A stretch of 64,000 nucleotides of DNA from an uncultured Christensenella sp. (GTDB lineage Bacteria; Bacillota; Clostridia; Christensenellales; CAG-917), in the NCBI GenBank assembly GCA_910584155.1, contig CAJTYG010000001.1:224466-288465 (forward strand), written 5' to 3'. The notes under the pieces were generated by a model, which was not told where the DNA came from, did no database searches, and saw only the letters and a list, made by a program, of their open reading frames with translations. This document shows, one piece after another, positions 41,860 through 51,225 of the stretch. Each line of letters begins with the position of its first letter. The stretch's first letter is position 1. The position numbers were made by a program, and so were the translations under genes.

Positions 41860-42504
41860 ATGTACAGGTTTTTCAAAGCCGTTGCGGATAGATTGATAGC
41901 GCTTTTGGGGCTTATCGTCCTGTTTTTGCCGCTTGCGATCGTTGCGCTTGTAATACGCATAGACAGCAAGGGCTGCGCCCTCTTCCGTCAGGAACGCATA
42001 GGCAAGGACAAAAAACCGTTTATGTGCTATAAATTCAGGACGATGTATTCCACGCACGTCGCCTCTCCCGCAAGCAATCCTATTGTCAAAGACGACAACG
42101 AAAATCTGACAAAGGTCGGCAGATGGATACGCAAGCTGAAGATAGACGAATTTCCGCAGCTTTTAAACGTGCTCAAAGGCGATATGAGCCTCATAGGCCC
42201 CCGCCCGTTTATGGCGGTCCATATACAAAATTACGAGCCGTGGGAAAATCAAAAGTTCAACGTCAAGCCGGGTATGAGCGGACTTTCGCAGATAAAGGGC
42301 AACGTTTATTTAAGCAGGATAGAGCGCAGCTATTATGACGTGCAGTATGCAAAAAACGTCACGTTTTTTAAGGACGCCGAAATTTTGTTTAAGACCGTCG
42401 GCGTCATATTGACGGGTGAGAAAAGATATCTAACCCCTGTGCCTGAGGAATTGATAGATAAAGAAAGAGCCGAGTTTGGAAAAGCGCAGCGACATAAAAA
42501 ATAA
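41860..42504 (+). CDS. Undecaprenyl-phosphate sugar phosphotransferase (bacterial sugar transferase)
   Basis: The 214-residue protein has an N-terminal membrane helix (residues about 10-32) and the transferase motifs FRQERIGKDKKPFMCYKFRT, then IDEFPQLLNVLKGDMSLIGPRP and GMSGLSQIKG. It places the first sugar-phosphate on undecaprenyl phosphate and so begins a surface glycan. The start has AAAAGGGAGC upstream. It lies in the polysaccharide cluster just before hypB, but a new promoter follows. Confidence 0.9.
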   Translation: MYRFFKAVADRLIALLGLIVLFLPLAIVALVIRIDSKGCALFRQERIGKDKKPFMCYKFRTMYSTHVASPASNPIVKDDNENLTKVGRWIRKLKIDEFPQLLNVLKGDMSLIGPRPFMAVHIQNYEPWENQKFNVKPGMSGLSQIKGNVYLSRIERSYYDVQYAKNVTFFKDAEILFKTVGVILTGEKRYLTPVPEELIDKERAEFGKAQRHKK

Positions 42505-42513
42505 ACTTGCGTC

Positions 42514-42542
42514 TTGACGGCGCATTTTTTAATATTTATAAT
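42514..42542 (+). promoter_or_regulatory. Promoter of the first hypB, leaderless type
   Basis: TTGACG (42514-42519), 17 bases and TATAAT (42537-42542). The ATG at 42549 is six bases later, so the transcript probably starts at the start codon. Confidence 0.7.
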
Positions 42543-42548
42543 ATAGAT

Positions 42549-43223
42549 ATGGAAAGAGTGAAAGTAGTTGAGATCAAAGAAGATATAACCTCCCGTAACA
42601 ACGCTCAGGCGCAGTCCATAAGGGACGAGCTCAAGCGCAGAGGAGTGTTTTTTTTAAACGTAATGTCGTCGCCGGGCAGCGGAAAGACTACGCTTATCGT
42701 AAGCCTTATAAACAGACTGAAAAAGGATTTTAAAATCGGTGTGATAGAGGCGGATATAGACAGCGCAGTCGACGCTCAGACGGTAAGTGATGTCACGGGC
42801 GTAAAAACCGTGCAGATCCACACGATGGGCGCCTGTCATCTCACCTGTCAGATGGCGTATGAGTCGCTCGAAGCGCTCGGCATAGACGGGCTTGACTTTG
42901 TTATCCTTGAAAACATAGGCAATCTCGTCTGCCCTGCGGAATTCGATACGGGCGCTTCCGCAAATCTTGTCATTCTGTCCGTGCCCGAGGGGGACGACAA
43001 GCCCATAAAGTATCCGCTTATGTTTGAGGTGGCAGACGTTGTCGCAGTCACAAAAAAGGACGTTTTGCCCGCATTTGATTTTTCAATAGACAAGGCGGAG
43101 ACAAACATCAATATGCGCAACAAAAATACGCCCGTATTTTTTGTGTCCGCAGTGAGCGGCGAGGGCGTGGACGAGCTTGCCGAATATCTTAAGAGCAAGG
43201 CAATGAAAATAACGGAAGCATAA
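42549..43223 (+). CDS. hypB: HypB-type GTPase, nickel delivery (copy 1)
   Basis: HypB hydrolyses GTP while helping to load nickel into hydrogenase or other nickel enzymes. The 224-residue protein has a P-loop MSSPGSGKTTL near residue 37, EADIDSAVDAQ, the metal-site motifs GACHLTCQM and IGNLVCPAEFD, and a C-terminal GTPase domain (VAVTKKDVL). It lacks an N-terminal His-rich store and the CxxCGC-type site of Escherichia coli HypB. The ATG at 42549 has no ribosome binding site; the leaderless promoter explains the start choice over the longer TTG frame. No hydrogenase gene is near. Confidence 0.88.
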   Translation: MERVKVVEIKEDITSRNNAQAQSIRDELKRRGVFFLNVMSSPGSGKTTLIVSLINRLKKDFKIGVIEADIDSAVDAQTVSDVTGVKTVQIHTMGACHLTCQMAYESLEALGIDGLDFVILENIGNLVCPAEFDTGASANLVILSVPEGDDKPIKYPLMFEVADVVAVTKKDVLPAFDFSIDKAETNINMRNKNTPVFFVSAVSGEGVDELAEYLKSKAMKITEA

Positions 43224-43253
43224 GGCTAATAATCGGATATACGGAGGCAATAT

Positions 43254-43742
43254 ATGAGCGAAACTCAAAGAGATTATTGGGAAAGTCGCAGTTATGCGAA
43301 ACGATGGGTGTTTTGGGCTGTAGTTATCATACCCATAGTAATTATTGCCGTATTTTTGATTGTTTTGTTCACGGTCGGATTCGGTGCTTTGGCGATAGCG
43401 TTTATTGCGATATTTTGCGTTTATTTGATTCTGTTTATTGCATTTTATAGAAAACTCAAATGGTATAGCCCGATTTTCATTTTTTCGCTTACGGTGGACG
43501 GATTGCATTTTACGATTGAAGGACATCCCGAAAGCGAATTTTTCAATTCTTACTCCAACATTGCTTACTTTACCGTCAAAAATCATAAAAACGGACTTTC
43601 GACCGTTTTTATGAAGTTTAAAGAAGCAACGGATGCGGGTGTTTTCGGACGCCCTAAGGACATAACGTTGAATTCGGTGCGAAACGGACAGCTGCTTGAG
43701 GAAATTCTTTTAAAGCACGGAGTGGAGTTTAAAAAGAATTAA
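43254..43742 (+). CDS. Two-helix membrane protein of 162 residues, function unknown
   Basis: Two adjacent membrane helices (about 17-40 and 44-66) are followed by a soluble domain of about 95 residues that ends EILLKHGVEFKKN. The layout resembles PH-like or DUF-type membrane proteins, but no family is recognised. The ATG follows GGAGG. It lies 30 bases after hypB, which may be coincidental. Confidence 0.55.
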   Translation: MSETQRDYWESRSYAKRWVFWAVVIIPIVIIAVFLIVLFTVGFGALAIAFIAIFCVYLILFIAFYRKLKWYSPIFIFSLTVDGLHFTIEGHPESEFFNSYSNIAYFTVKNHKNGLSTVFMKFKEATDAGVFGRPKDITLNSVRNGQLLEEILLKHGVEFKKN

Positions 43743-43779
43743 AATATAAGCGGACAAAAATTATAAACGGATAAATATA

Positions 43780-43805
43780 ACGGCAATCACGAGTGGATTG
43801 CCGTT
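43780..43805 (+). terminator. Probable terminator after the small membrane protein gene
   Basis: ACGGCAATC and GATTGCCGT pair around ACGAGTG, followed only by TTATAA. The T tract is weak. Confidence 0.55.
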
Positions 43806-44025
43806 TATAAAGGCATAAAAGTTTGCCGCAGTCCATACAATTTGTGAGGCGGCTTATGCTTGATAGGCGTTCGCTTTAAACGCTTCCAGCTTGATTTTGA
43901 AGCGAATAAATATAAAAAACGGGCAATTTGTTAAACAAAATTTAAATATATTATTTACTTTTTTTAAAACAAGTTGTAAAGTATTATTATAATAATAATT
44001 TCCTTAAGGAGGGAAAGAGGGAACT

Positions 44026-45462
44026 ATGGAAAATGAGAAGTTAATGACCGAGGATGTCAAACCCGTCAAAAACGACAAAGACGCAAGAATTTGTATCATC
44101 GGCGGCGGTCCTGCGGGAACAAGTGCGGCTATGTATCTTGAAAAAGCAGGCTACAACAACTATGTCATCTATGAAAAGACAGACCGTGTAGGCGGCAAGG
44201 CGTTTTCACCTCTTATGGAAGTGACAACAGCCGACGGCAAAAAGGAAATGCGTACTATCGAAATGGGCGCAGTTATGGGTTGCGATACATACTTTGCAGT
44301 CGCAGAATGCGAGAAGTTTGGCGGCACAACTCACCTTGACGGACCTCCTATGGGACGTAAATTCAAATTGGTTGACGGCTCCGACCAACCCACGCCTATC
44401 ACCGCTTTGCTCAAAAAGATATTGAAGATGAGAAAGCTCTCCAAGCTTCTCGAGAAAAAATACTTCGGCTATGACGTAAACGGTCACCGTGGCGTTGCAC
44501 AGGGCAAGTATGAGGGTATGTGCCCCTCACCCAAGATGAGACTTAAACGTATCAAGGGCGAAAACCCAAATCTTAAGGATTTGAGCATGCCTTTCTCCGA
44601 GTTCCTCAAGCTCAACAAGTGCGAGGACGCAGTGACTGTCTGGAAGGGACCCTTCACATCCTTCGGCTACGGCTATTTTGATGAAATCCCCGCAGCGTAC
44701 GTACTCAAATATCTTGACGCTTTCACAGTCAAGCAGTTCTTGAGAACAGGCAAGCTCTGGACATGGAAAAACGGCACGCAGTCCATTTGGGAAGGCGTCA
44801 ACAGCCACCTCAAGCACCCCGCAGTGCTCAATTCCGAGGTCACAAACGTCAGAAGAACACCCGAAAAGGTCTATGTCACGGTAAACGGCAAAGAGGAAGA
44901 GTTTGACAAGCTCATCATCTGCACGCCTCTTGAGATGTTCCTTGAATACGGCGATCCGAGAGAGGAAGAAAAAGAGCTGTTCTCAAAAATACAAAACAAA
45001 AAGTATTTCACAATGGCTGTAAGAACGGCAGAGGGCAACACCCCCGAAATCTCTTACTACTTCTTTGAAAATATGACAAACGAGACAAGAGGTCATATGA
45101 TGGTGTTCTATCACCGCTGGCCGGCAGAGGAAGTGGTTGACCAACCCGTTGTCACATTTACTCTGCGCAACCACGAGGGTATGGAAGACGTCCCGTTTGA
45201 CGAGGCAAGAGATACAACTATTGCAGATATGGCAAAGTGCGGCAGACCTGTTGAAAAAACCGAGAGAATCGACGACTGGTACTACTTCCCGCACGTTGGC
45301 TCAAAGGACTATGCAGACGGTTGGTATGATAAGGTCGAAGCAATGCAGGGCAAGGATAACACCTTCTATGCAGGCGAAGTGATGGCATTCGGCGATATGG
45401 AAGAAACAGTCGAATACAGCCGTGACCTTGTGTACAGATTCTTCAAATCAAAGAAAGCATAA
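44026..45462 (+). CDS. FAD-dependent oxidoreductase, amine oxidase/fatty acid isomerase-like
   Basis: The 478-residue protein has a dinucleotide-binding N-terminus ARICIIGGGPAGTSAAMYLE, the amine-oxidase-type VGGKAFSPLM near residue 60 and a C-terminal NTFYAGEVMAFGDMEETVEY. This layout is that of the flavin amine oxidase superfamily, which includes monoamine oxidases, phytoene desaturases and the polyenoic fatty acid isomerase of propionibacteria. The last fits its size best. It is cytoplasmic and monocistronic, with a very strong TAAGGAGGG ribosome binding site. The substrate is not evident. Confidence 0.72.
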   Translation: MENEKLMTEDVKPVKNDKDARICIIGGGPAGTSAAMYLEKAGYNNYVIYEKTDRVGGKAFSPLMEVTTADGKKEMRTIEMGAVMGCDTYFAVAECEKFGGTTHLDGPPMGRKFKLVDGSDQPTPITALLKKILKMRKLSKLLEKKYFGYDVNGHRGVAQGKYEGMCPSPKMRLKRIKGENPNLKDLSMPFSEFLKLNKCEDAVTVWKGPFTSFGYGYFDEIPAAYVLKYLDAFTVKQFLRTGKLWTWKNGTQSIWEGVNSHLKHPAVLNSEVTNVRRTPEKVYVTVNGKEEEFDKLIICTPLEMFLEYGDPREEEKELFSKIQNKKYFTMAVRTAEGNTPEISYYFFENMTNETRGHMMVFYHRWPAEEVVDQPVVTFTLRNHEGMEDVPFDEARDTTIADMAKCGRPVEKTERIDDWYYFPHVGSKDYADGWYDKVEAMQGKDNTFYAGEVMAFGDMEETVEYSRDLVYRFFKSKKA

Positions 45463-45483
45463 GCTGTTTTAATCAAAGCTTTA

Positions 45484-45513
45484 AAACGCCACCCTCTGCG
45501 GTGGCGTTTTTTA
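45484..45513 (+). terminator. Terminator of the flavin oxidoreductase gene
   Basis: ACGCCACC and GGTGGCGT pair around CTCTGC, with flanking AAAA/TTTT and a T run. Confidence 0.9.
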
Positions 45514-45625
45514 TAAAAAAAATTTTAGTTGATAGCAAAGAGTTTTTGCCATATAATGGAAATGGTAGCATTACAGTTTTTAAAGCATATAATAAACATT
45601 TTATATTTGACGTAAGGAGGCGTGT

Positions 45626-46150
45626 ATGACTAAAGCGGTAAAAAAGGTTTTAATAGTGTTGACAGTGCTCGTGATGAGCGTAGGAATTTTGTGTGCTTGC
45701 GATGATAAAGCGTCGCAAAATGATATTGCAGAAAAGAGCGAATTTTTTGAACCTGTTGCAGTAGACGGCTTTTATGATTATGCTGTAGCAAAGGTGCAGG
45801 CATTAAAGGATGCGTACAAAAATCAAAACCTGAATCGTGAGGATTTGCAAGCCATTGCAAATTGTTACAATGCGGGTGCCGATTGTGACGAAACGTTGTC
45901 TGCAGATGTTGCCGCCAAATTGAAAGAAGTAGAATTTAAAAAGGCAAAAGCTGATAATGTCGGAATAGATGTCAAAGCAGAGGATATAACTATCAAGCAT
46001 TATTACGGAAATTTCAACGGATACTATGCAGTAATGTTTGACAGCCCATACTATTGTTATCCGACAGTGGTCTTTGAAGAATTGGTGATAATAGGACAGG
46101 TGCGGTTTTATGTATCTGAACATCTAACGGTGAGCTTTATCAAAATATAA
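45626..46150 (+). CDS. Lipoprotein of unknown function (paralog 1)
   Basis: A signal peptide with lipobox GILCAC (Cys near 25) precedes a mature part of about 150 residues. The first 25 residues and an internal GNFNGYYAVMFDSPYY segment are shared with the next gene, so the two arose by duplication. The ribosome binding site is TAAGGAGG. No family is recognised; the protein is probably anchored on the outer face of the membrane. Confidence 0.65.
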   Translation: MTKAVKKVLIVLTVLVMSVGILCACDDKASQNDIAEKSEFFEPVAVDGFYDYAVAKVQALKDAYKNQNLNREDLQAIANCYNAGADCDETLSADVAAKLKEVEFKKAKADNVGIDVKAEDITIKHYYGNFNGYYAVMFDSPYYCYPTVVFEELVIIGQVRFYVSEHLTVSFIKI

Positions 46151-46215
46151 GCTTGCGCAATAATGATAGAATTGATTGGACTTAAACAAATATACTGTTG
46201 TGAATAGAGGTCGCT

Positions 46216-46713
46216 ATGTCAAAGATTATTAAAAAAGTATTTATAGTGTTAGCCGTGCTCGTGATGAGCGTAGGTATTTTGTGCGCTTGCGATGATAATA
46301 ACGATGATGGTTATCCTCAAGAAAAAGGCAAATTTTATACATTAAGCAAAGCATATGAACAAGGATTGATAAGTAGAAATGATTTACTTAATATATACTA
46401 TCAATATTTCGGACAAGCGGTAGATGATTTTGAACCTGCGGCAAAAACGCCCGAAGTTTTAGATGAACAAACTGTGCAGGATATAAAAGAGAGTTGGATG
46501 TATTGTGAAGTAGACAAGGTGCCAAAAACAAGAGAAGAAATTGATGAAGAAGTGACCATTGAAAAGTATTTGGGCACATACAACGGATATGTGGCTGTTT
46601 ACATTTCGGGAGGTTGGAGAGGCTTTTTCCCAACAGTAACAACAATAGAGATAGACGGCATTACCTTTAACTATAGAGATACCAATGAAATCTGTGTTTG
46701 GAAGAAGAGTTAA
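46216..46713 (+). CDS. Lipoprotein of unknown function (paralog 2)
   Basis: The signal peptide (VLVMSVGILCAC) is nearly identical to that of the previous gene, and LGTYNGYVAVYISGGW matches its GNFNGYYAVMFDSP segment. The middle part differs, so the pair has diverged. AGAGG is upstream. Function unknown. Confidence 0.65.
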   Translation: MSKIIKKVFIVLAVLVMSVGILCACDDNNDDGYPQEKGKFYTLSKAYEQGLISRNDLLNIYYQYFGQAVDDFEPAAKTPEVLDEQTVQDIKESWMYCEVDKVPKTREEIDEEVTIEKYLGTYNGYVAVYISGGWRGFFPTVTTIEIDGITFNYRDTNEICVWKKS

Positions 46714-46723
46714 ATAGAAAGCT

Positions 46724-47434
46724 ATGGCAAAGAATTCAAAAAAACTACCGATATGGGCTAAGATAGTCATAATCATATTTGTGATTTTGATTGTCGCATT
46801 TGTTATATTTGCTGCTTTTGACGTAAATAGATGTATAAGCTATTGGGAATTATATAACGAGCAAGAACATTTTGAGAGGGTAGCAAAGCGAGTTGAAAAA
46901 CGATATATGCAAAATGAGGATTCCAAATTTACCTCTTATGAAATATATCCTTTATATGACGAAAATGATGAAATTAGCTTTTTTATGGTTGAATTTGAGC
47001 CATATGGATTTGTTTGTGTAGAAATCAATAAAAGTTACTCGTGGTTGATGAGTCAATTCGGGATAGTAGGAATGTATCCGAGATATGACTATCATACATT
47101 TGGCACATGGTATAGATATAGAATTCGTACCGACTATAGCGAAGAATATCTCGAAGGACATTGGCGCAAAGATGTATATCGTGACAACGAATACTATGAG
47201 GTTGATGATGGTGGCGAACGCATAGAGTATCACGACAGCTATTATAAAGTGGCAAATATTCAAAATGAAAAAAGATATTTGCTGTACATAAACGAGCGTT
47301 ATATACCGGCTGTCAAGCGTGAGGATAAGTGGTTGAATTTAATATCAATGGAAGAATTTGATTTAAATCAATCTGTTGAAGATATGCCGTCATCGTATAT
47401 TTATTTTGTGATTAAGGCAATGAAGAATTTATAG
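46724..47434 (+). CDS. Membrane-anchored protein of 236 residues, function unknown
   Basis: One N-terminal membrane helix (WAKIVIIIFVILIVAFVIFA) is followed by an extracytoplasmic domain of about 200 residues rich in Tyr, Glu and Arg. It starts ten bases after paralog 2 and is likely to be in the same transcript. No family is recognised. Confidence 0.6.
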   Translation: MAKNSKKLPIWAKIVIIIFVILIVAFVIFAAFDVNRCISYWELYNEQEHFERVAKRVEKRYMQNEDSKFTSYEIYPLYDENDEISFFMVEFEPYGFVCVEINKSYSWLMSQFGIVGMYPRYDYHTFGTWYRYRIRTDYSEEYLEGHWRKDVYRDNEYYEVDDGGERIEYHDSYYKVANIQNEKRYLLYINERYIPAVKREDKWLNLISMEEFDLNQSVEDMPSSYIYFVIKAMKNL

Positions 47435-47648
47435 TTTTATGGGTTGCATTTGTTTGCCGCATTTTAAGCTGAGTTATACGTTTTGTTTATTCAATTAGAA
47501 TATACTTTTTAAACGAATTTTTAAAAGTGTACGCTTTTTATTGCGGCGGGGTTTAATTTGCGTCGAAATTTGAGTAAATTTTTGGAATATTACAAAAATA
47601 AATAAATTTATACTTTCTTTTTTATAAATTTAATATATAATATTAGTT
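47435..47648. other. AT-rich spacer with -10 box for the second hypB
   Basis: TATAAT (47636-47641) stands seven bases before the ATG at 47649, again leaderless. The -35 region is poor. Nothing else is visible. Confidence 0.5.
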
Positions 47649-48332
47649 ATGGGAAGTGTCAAAATAATCAATTTGTCAAAGAGCATTTTTGAAGATGCGG
47701 ACAGAGAGGCGGACGAGCTTCGCAGCTATCTCGGCGCAAAGGGCGTGTTTTTGGTGAACATTATGTCCTCGCCGGGGGCGGGCAAGACGACGACGCTCGT
47801 GTCGCTGATAAGCCGTTTAAAAGAGCAATTCCGCATAGGCGTGATGGAAGCGGATATAGACGGCGACGTGGACGCTGTCAAAATCGCCGACAAGGTAGGG
47901 TGCAAGTCCATACAGCTTCACACGGGCGGAATGTGTCATCTTGACGCCGCTATGACAAGGCAGGGGCTGGACGCTTTGGGCATAGACGACCTCGATCTTG
48001 TATTTTTGGAAAACGTTGGCAACCTTGTTTGTCCTGCGGAGTTCGATACGGGGGCGCACCTCAATATGACGATACTGTCTGTGTCGGAGGGCGAGGACAA
48101 GCCGCTGAAATATCCGCTTATATATCAGAAGTGCGGTCTTGTGCTGATAAATAAGATAGACGCAATGCCTTATTTCAACTTCGATCTTGAAAAGTGCGTT
48201 GCAAACATAAAGCTAAGAAACGATAGCTCGACGGTCATACCCATTTCCGCAAAAACGGGCGAAAATATGGACGAAGTCGTCAGTTATTTTATAAAAATAA
48301 TCTCAGACGGAGGGAAAGTTTACAATGCCTGA
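47649..48332 (+). CDS. hypB: HypB-type GTPase, nickel delivery (copy 2)
   Basis: The 227-residue protein has P-loop MSSPGAGKTTTLV near residue 38, EADIDGDVDA, GGMCHLDAAM and VGNLVCPAEFD, the same metal-site residues as copy 1, and INKIDAMPYF. It is the first gene of a three-gene operon: an eight-base overlap leads into the flavoprotein gene, and hypA follows. This copy is therefore the likely partner of HypA. It also lacks an N-terminal His-rich store. Confidence 0.9.
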   Translation: MGSVKIINLSKSIFEDADREADELRSYLGAKGVFLVNIMSSPGAGKTTTLVSLISRLKEQFRIGVMEADIDGDVDAVKIADKVGCKSIQLHTGGMCHLDAAMTRQGLDALGIDDLDLVFLENVGNLVCPAEFDTGAHLNMTILSVSEGEDKPLKYPLIYQKCGLVLINKIDAMPYFNFDLEKCVANIKLRNDSSTVIPISAKTGENMDEVVSYFIKIISDGGKVYNA

Positions 48333-51225
48333 GCAGTGTAAAGACAAAAAAGTCACAAGCAAGTATCAAGGCGAGAAAAACGTAGACAAGTGCTACGTCA
48401 AACTCGGCAAAAAAATCACGGACGTAGTCGTGCATAAGATTGCAGGCTTCGGCTCCGACGCACCCGAATACTGGGGACTCAAAGAGGTTCTCACGCCCGA
48501 AATGTGCGACCTGTGCAGCAAGATGAAGCTGCGCAAGTACTACACTTTGGATGAGCTTTTGAAGCTGCATAAGGGCTATGAGCCTACAAAGCTGAGAGAT
48601 CTTTACGAGCAGATGTCCGACATCGGCATAATCGAATACGATTACGGCGACAACTACGGTCACGACGGCGAGCTCAAGAATAAGCCACGTGTAAAGAGAT
48701 ACCGTGTTCCGTTTTTCGTGCCCGGCTCGGCGGAGCTTTTCAACTCTACGGTTGAGCGTATTCAGAAAAACCCCGTGGTGGCAAACTTTTTCGAGCGTAT
48801 GACGTTTATTCCGCTTGCGGGTATCACGCAGATGATTCCCCCCGGAGGCGACGGCATCGGAATGCACGTCATTCCCGTCGAAAAGGCTATCAATACCGAA
48901 AACAAGTCGCTCGATATCGAGCACATCTCGCACTGGCTGCAAAAGTATGACGGACACCTGTCTGCAGGTATCTGCTCCTGCCGTGCCTCACGTGCTATGC
49001 TCGGCGACGGCTGCACCGACGACGTTGACGATTGGTGTATTCAGGTCGGCGATATGGCGGACTACGCAGTAGAGACGGGACGTGCTCACTACATAGACAA
49101 ACAGCGTGCGCTTGAAATACTCGAGCTTGCCGAAAAGAACGGCTACGTGCATCAGATCACGAACATCGACGGCTCTGAAAAGATTTTTGACATCTGCAAC
49201 TGCAACGTCAAAATTTGCAACGCTTTGCGTACCTCTATGCTTTTCAATACGCCCAACCTTTCACGCAGCGCATACACCGCAAAGGTGGACAAGGCGAGCT
49301 GCGTTGCTTGCGGAAAGTGCGTTGAAATATGTCCCGCAGGCGCTGTCAAGCTCGGTCAGAAACTCTGCCACAAGGACGGAACGGAGGTCAAGTATCCTCA
49401 CGCTCCGCTACCCGACAACAACATTTGGGGCAAATATGCTTGGGACGAGGCATACCGTGACACGGCAAGAATGTCAAATACATACAAGAGCGGAAGCGCA
49501 CCCTGTAAGGCGGCGTGTCCTGCTCACGTGCCTGTGCAGGCATACATCAATCTCGCAAAGCAGGGCAAGTATCAGGAAGCTCTTGCAATGATAAAGACCG
49601 AAAACCCGTTCCCCGCAGTTTGCGGACGTGTTTGCAACAAGCGTTGCGAGGACGCATGTACGAGAGGTCTTATCGACAAGCCCGTGTCTATCGACGCAAT
49701 AAAGAAGTTTGTTGCGGATCTTGAGATAAATTCCGAAAAGCGTTATATCCCCGAAAAGCTTGTGCAGTCCGTGTACGGCGAGTTTAAGGAAAAAATCGCA
49801 ATCATCGGCGCAGGTCCTGCGGGACTCAGCGCAGCGTACTATCTTGCTCAGATGGGATATGCGCCCACCGTATTTGAAAAGAATGACCGTCCCGGCGGAA
49901 TGCTCACCTACGGAATACCGAGCTATAAGCTTGAAAAGGATGTCATCGACGCCGAAATCGAAATCATCAAGCAGCTCGGCGCAGAAATCAAGTGCGGCGT
50001 AGAGGTAGGCAAGGACGTCACTATAGAGGAACTTAAGGCGCAGGGCTTCAAGGCGTTCTATGTGGCGATAGGCTGTCAGGGCGGAAGACGTCCCGATGTC
50101 GCAAACGCAACGGCAAAGGGCACGGATATCGCAGTCAATTATCTGCGTGAATCCTTTGAAAATCAAGGCAAGCGCTTCGAGGGCGACGTGGTCGTGGTCG
50201 GCGGCGGAAACGTTGCCATCGACTGTGCGAGAAACGCACACCGTTTGGGCGCAAAGTCTGTAAATATGTTCTGCCTCGAGGCAAAGGACGAGATGCCTGC
50301 AAACGACGAAGAGGTGATGGAAGCCATTGAGGAAAATATCACCGTAAACAACAACTGGGGTCCCAAGGAAGTGCTTGTCAACGAAAACGGCGAGGTTACG
50401 GGCATAGTGTTTAAAAAGTGTATCCGCACCATCGACCCGAAGACGGAAAAATTCGATCCTATCTATGATGAGGAAACGACTATCACCGTCAGTGCGGATA
50501 AGATCGTGTTTGCAATCGGTCAGTCCATAGAGTGGGGCAAGCTGCTTGAGGGCACAAAGGTAACGTTCTGGCACGGCAACTATCCCGTTGCGGATAAATT
50601 TACGTATCAGACCGCCGATCCCGATATCTTCGTTGGCGGCGACGTATTCACGGGTCCGAGATTTGTCATAGACGCTATTGCGGCAGGACACGAGGCAGCA
50701 GAGAGCCTGCACCGTCACGTCCGTCCCAACGCTCATATGACGATAGGCAGAGACAGAAGACAGTATACGCCTCTTGACAAAAACGATTTGAAATATCCGT
50801 CCTATGACAAAGCAGGCAGACAGGAAGCAGGTATGGACGAGTCTATCGACTTTAAAAATTCCTTTAAGGATGCACACAAGACGCTTACAGAGGAACAGGT
50901 CAAGGTCGAAACAAACCGCTGCCTCGGCTGCGGTGCGTCGTATGTCGATCCCAACAAGTGCATAGGCTGCGGACTTTGCACCACAAAGTGCCAGTTTGAC
51001 GCAATCCACCTTGTGAGAGATCATCCGAAGCATTCCACGATGAGAGTTGCAGAAAAGAAGGTCGGCGGACTGTTTAGCTATGCCGTAAAGCGCAGCTTCA
51101 AAATTTTGGGACACTTAGGCTCAAAAGAGGCGAGAATGCTTGCCAAGAAGCGCCGTCTGTATAAGAAAAATACAAAGGCGTTCCGCAAGGCAAATCCGAA
51201 TACGGGAAATTCGCAAAATGCATGA
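48325..51225 (+). CDS. Large Fe-S flavoprotein: GltD-like NAD(P)H oxidoreductase with ferredoxin domains
   Basis: The 966-residue protein has an N-terminal part of about 320 residues with clustered cysteines (GICSCRASRAMLGDGCTDDV). A ferredoxin motif CVACGKCVEICP lies near 326. A GltD-type N-terminal Fe-S helical domain follows (CKAACPAHVPVQAYI, then CGRVCNKRCEDACTRG). FAD binding IAIIGAGPAGLSAAYYLAQM is near 493 and NAD(P)H binding VVVVGGGNVAIDCARNA near 626. A second ferredoxin motif CIGCGLCTTKCQ lies near 876. It would pass electrons between NAD(P)H, FAD and Fe-S clusters. The RBS is GGAGGG. It is sandwiched between hypB and hypA, which suggests a redox step linked to nickel enzymes. The partner is unknown. 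Confidence 0.85.
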   Translation: MPEQCKDKKVTSKYQGEKNVDKCYVKLGKKITDVVVHKIAGFGSDAPEYWGLKEVLTPEMCDLCSKMKLRKYYTLDELLKLHKGYEPTKLRDLYEQMSDIGIIEYDYGDNYGHDGELKNKPRVKRYRVPFFVPGSAELFNSTVERIQKNPVVANFFERMTFIPLAGITQMIPPGGDGIGMHVIPVEKAINTENKSLDIEHISHWLQKYDGHLSAGICSCRASRAMLGDGCTDDVDDWCIQVGDMADYAVETGRAHYIDKQRALEILELAEKNGYVHQITNIDGSEKIFDICNCNVKICNALRTSMLFNTPNLSRSAYTAKVDKASCVACGKCVEICPAGAVKLGQKLCHKDGTEVKYPHAPLPDNNIWGKYAWDEAYRDTARMSNTYKSGSAPCKAACPAHVPVQAYINLAKQGKYQEALAMIKTENPFPAVCGRVCNKRCEDACTRGLIDKPVSIDAIKKFVADLEINSEKRYIPEKLVQSVYGEFKEKIAIIGAGPAGLSAAYYLAQMGYAPTVFEKNDRPGGMLTYGIPSYKLEKDVIDAEIEIIKQLGAEIKCGVEVGKDVTIEELKAQGFKAFYVAIGCQGGRRPDVANATAKGTDIAVNYLRESFENQGKRFEGDVVVVGGGNVAIDCARNAHRLGAKSVNMFCLEAKDEMPANDEEVMEAIEENITVNNNWGPKEVLVNENGEVTGIVFKKCIRTIDPKTEKFDPIYDEETTITVSADKIVFAIGQSIEWGKLLEGTKVTFWHGNYPVADKFTYQTADPDIFVGGDVFTGPRFVIDAIAAGHEAAESLHRHVRPNAHMTIGRDRRQYTPLDKNDLKYPSYDKAGRQEAGMDESIDFKNSFKDAHKTLTEEQVKVETNRCLGCGASYVDPNKCIGCGLCTTKCQFDAIHLVRDHPKHSTMRVAEKKVGGLFSYAVKRSFKILGHLGSKEARMLAKKRRLYKKNTKAFRKANPNTGNSQNA

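Noticed and set aside
49474..51114. Long open frame of 546 codons on the minus strand inside the flavoprotein gene
   Set aside because: It lies fully inside a gene with clear domains, has no ribosome binding site, and its protein is rich in Cys, His and Leu without family motifs. It is a shadow frame.
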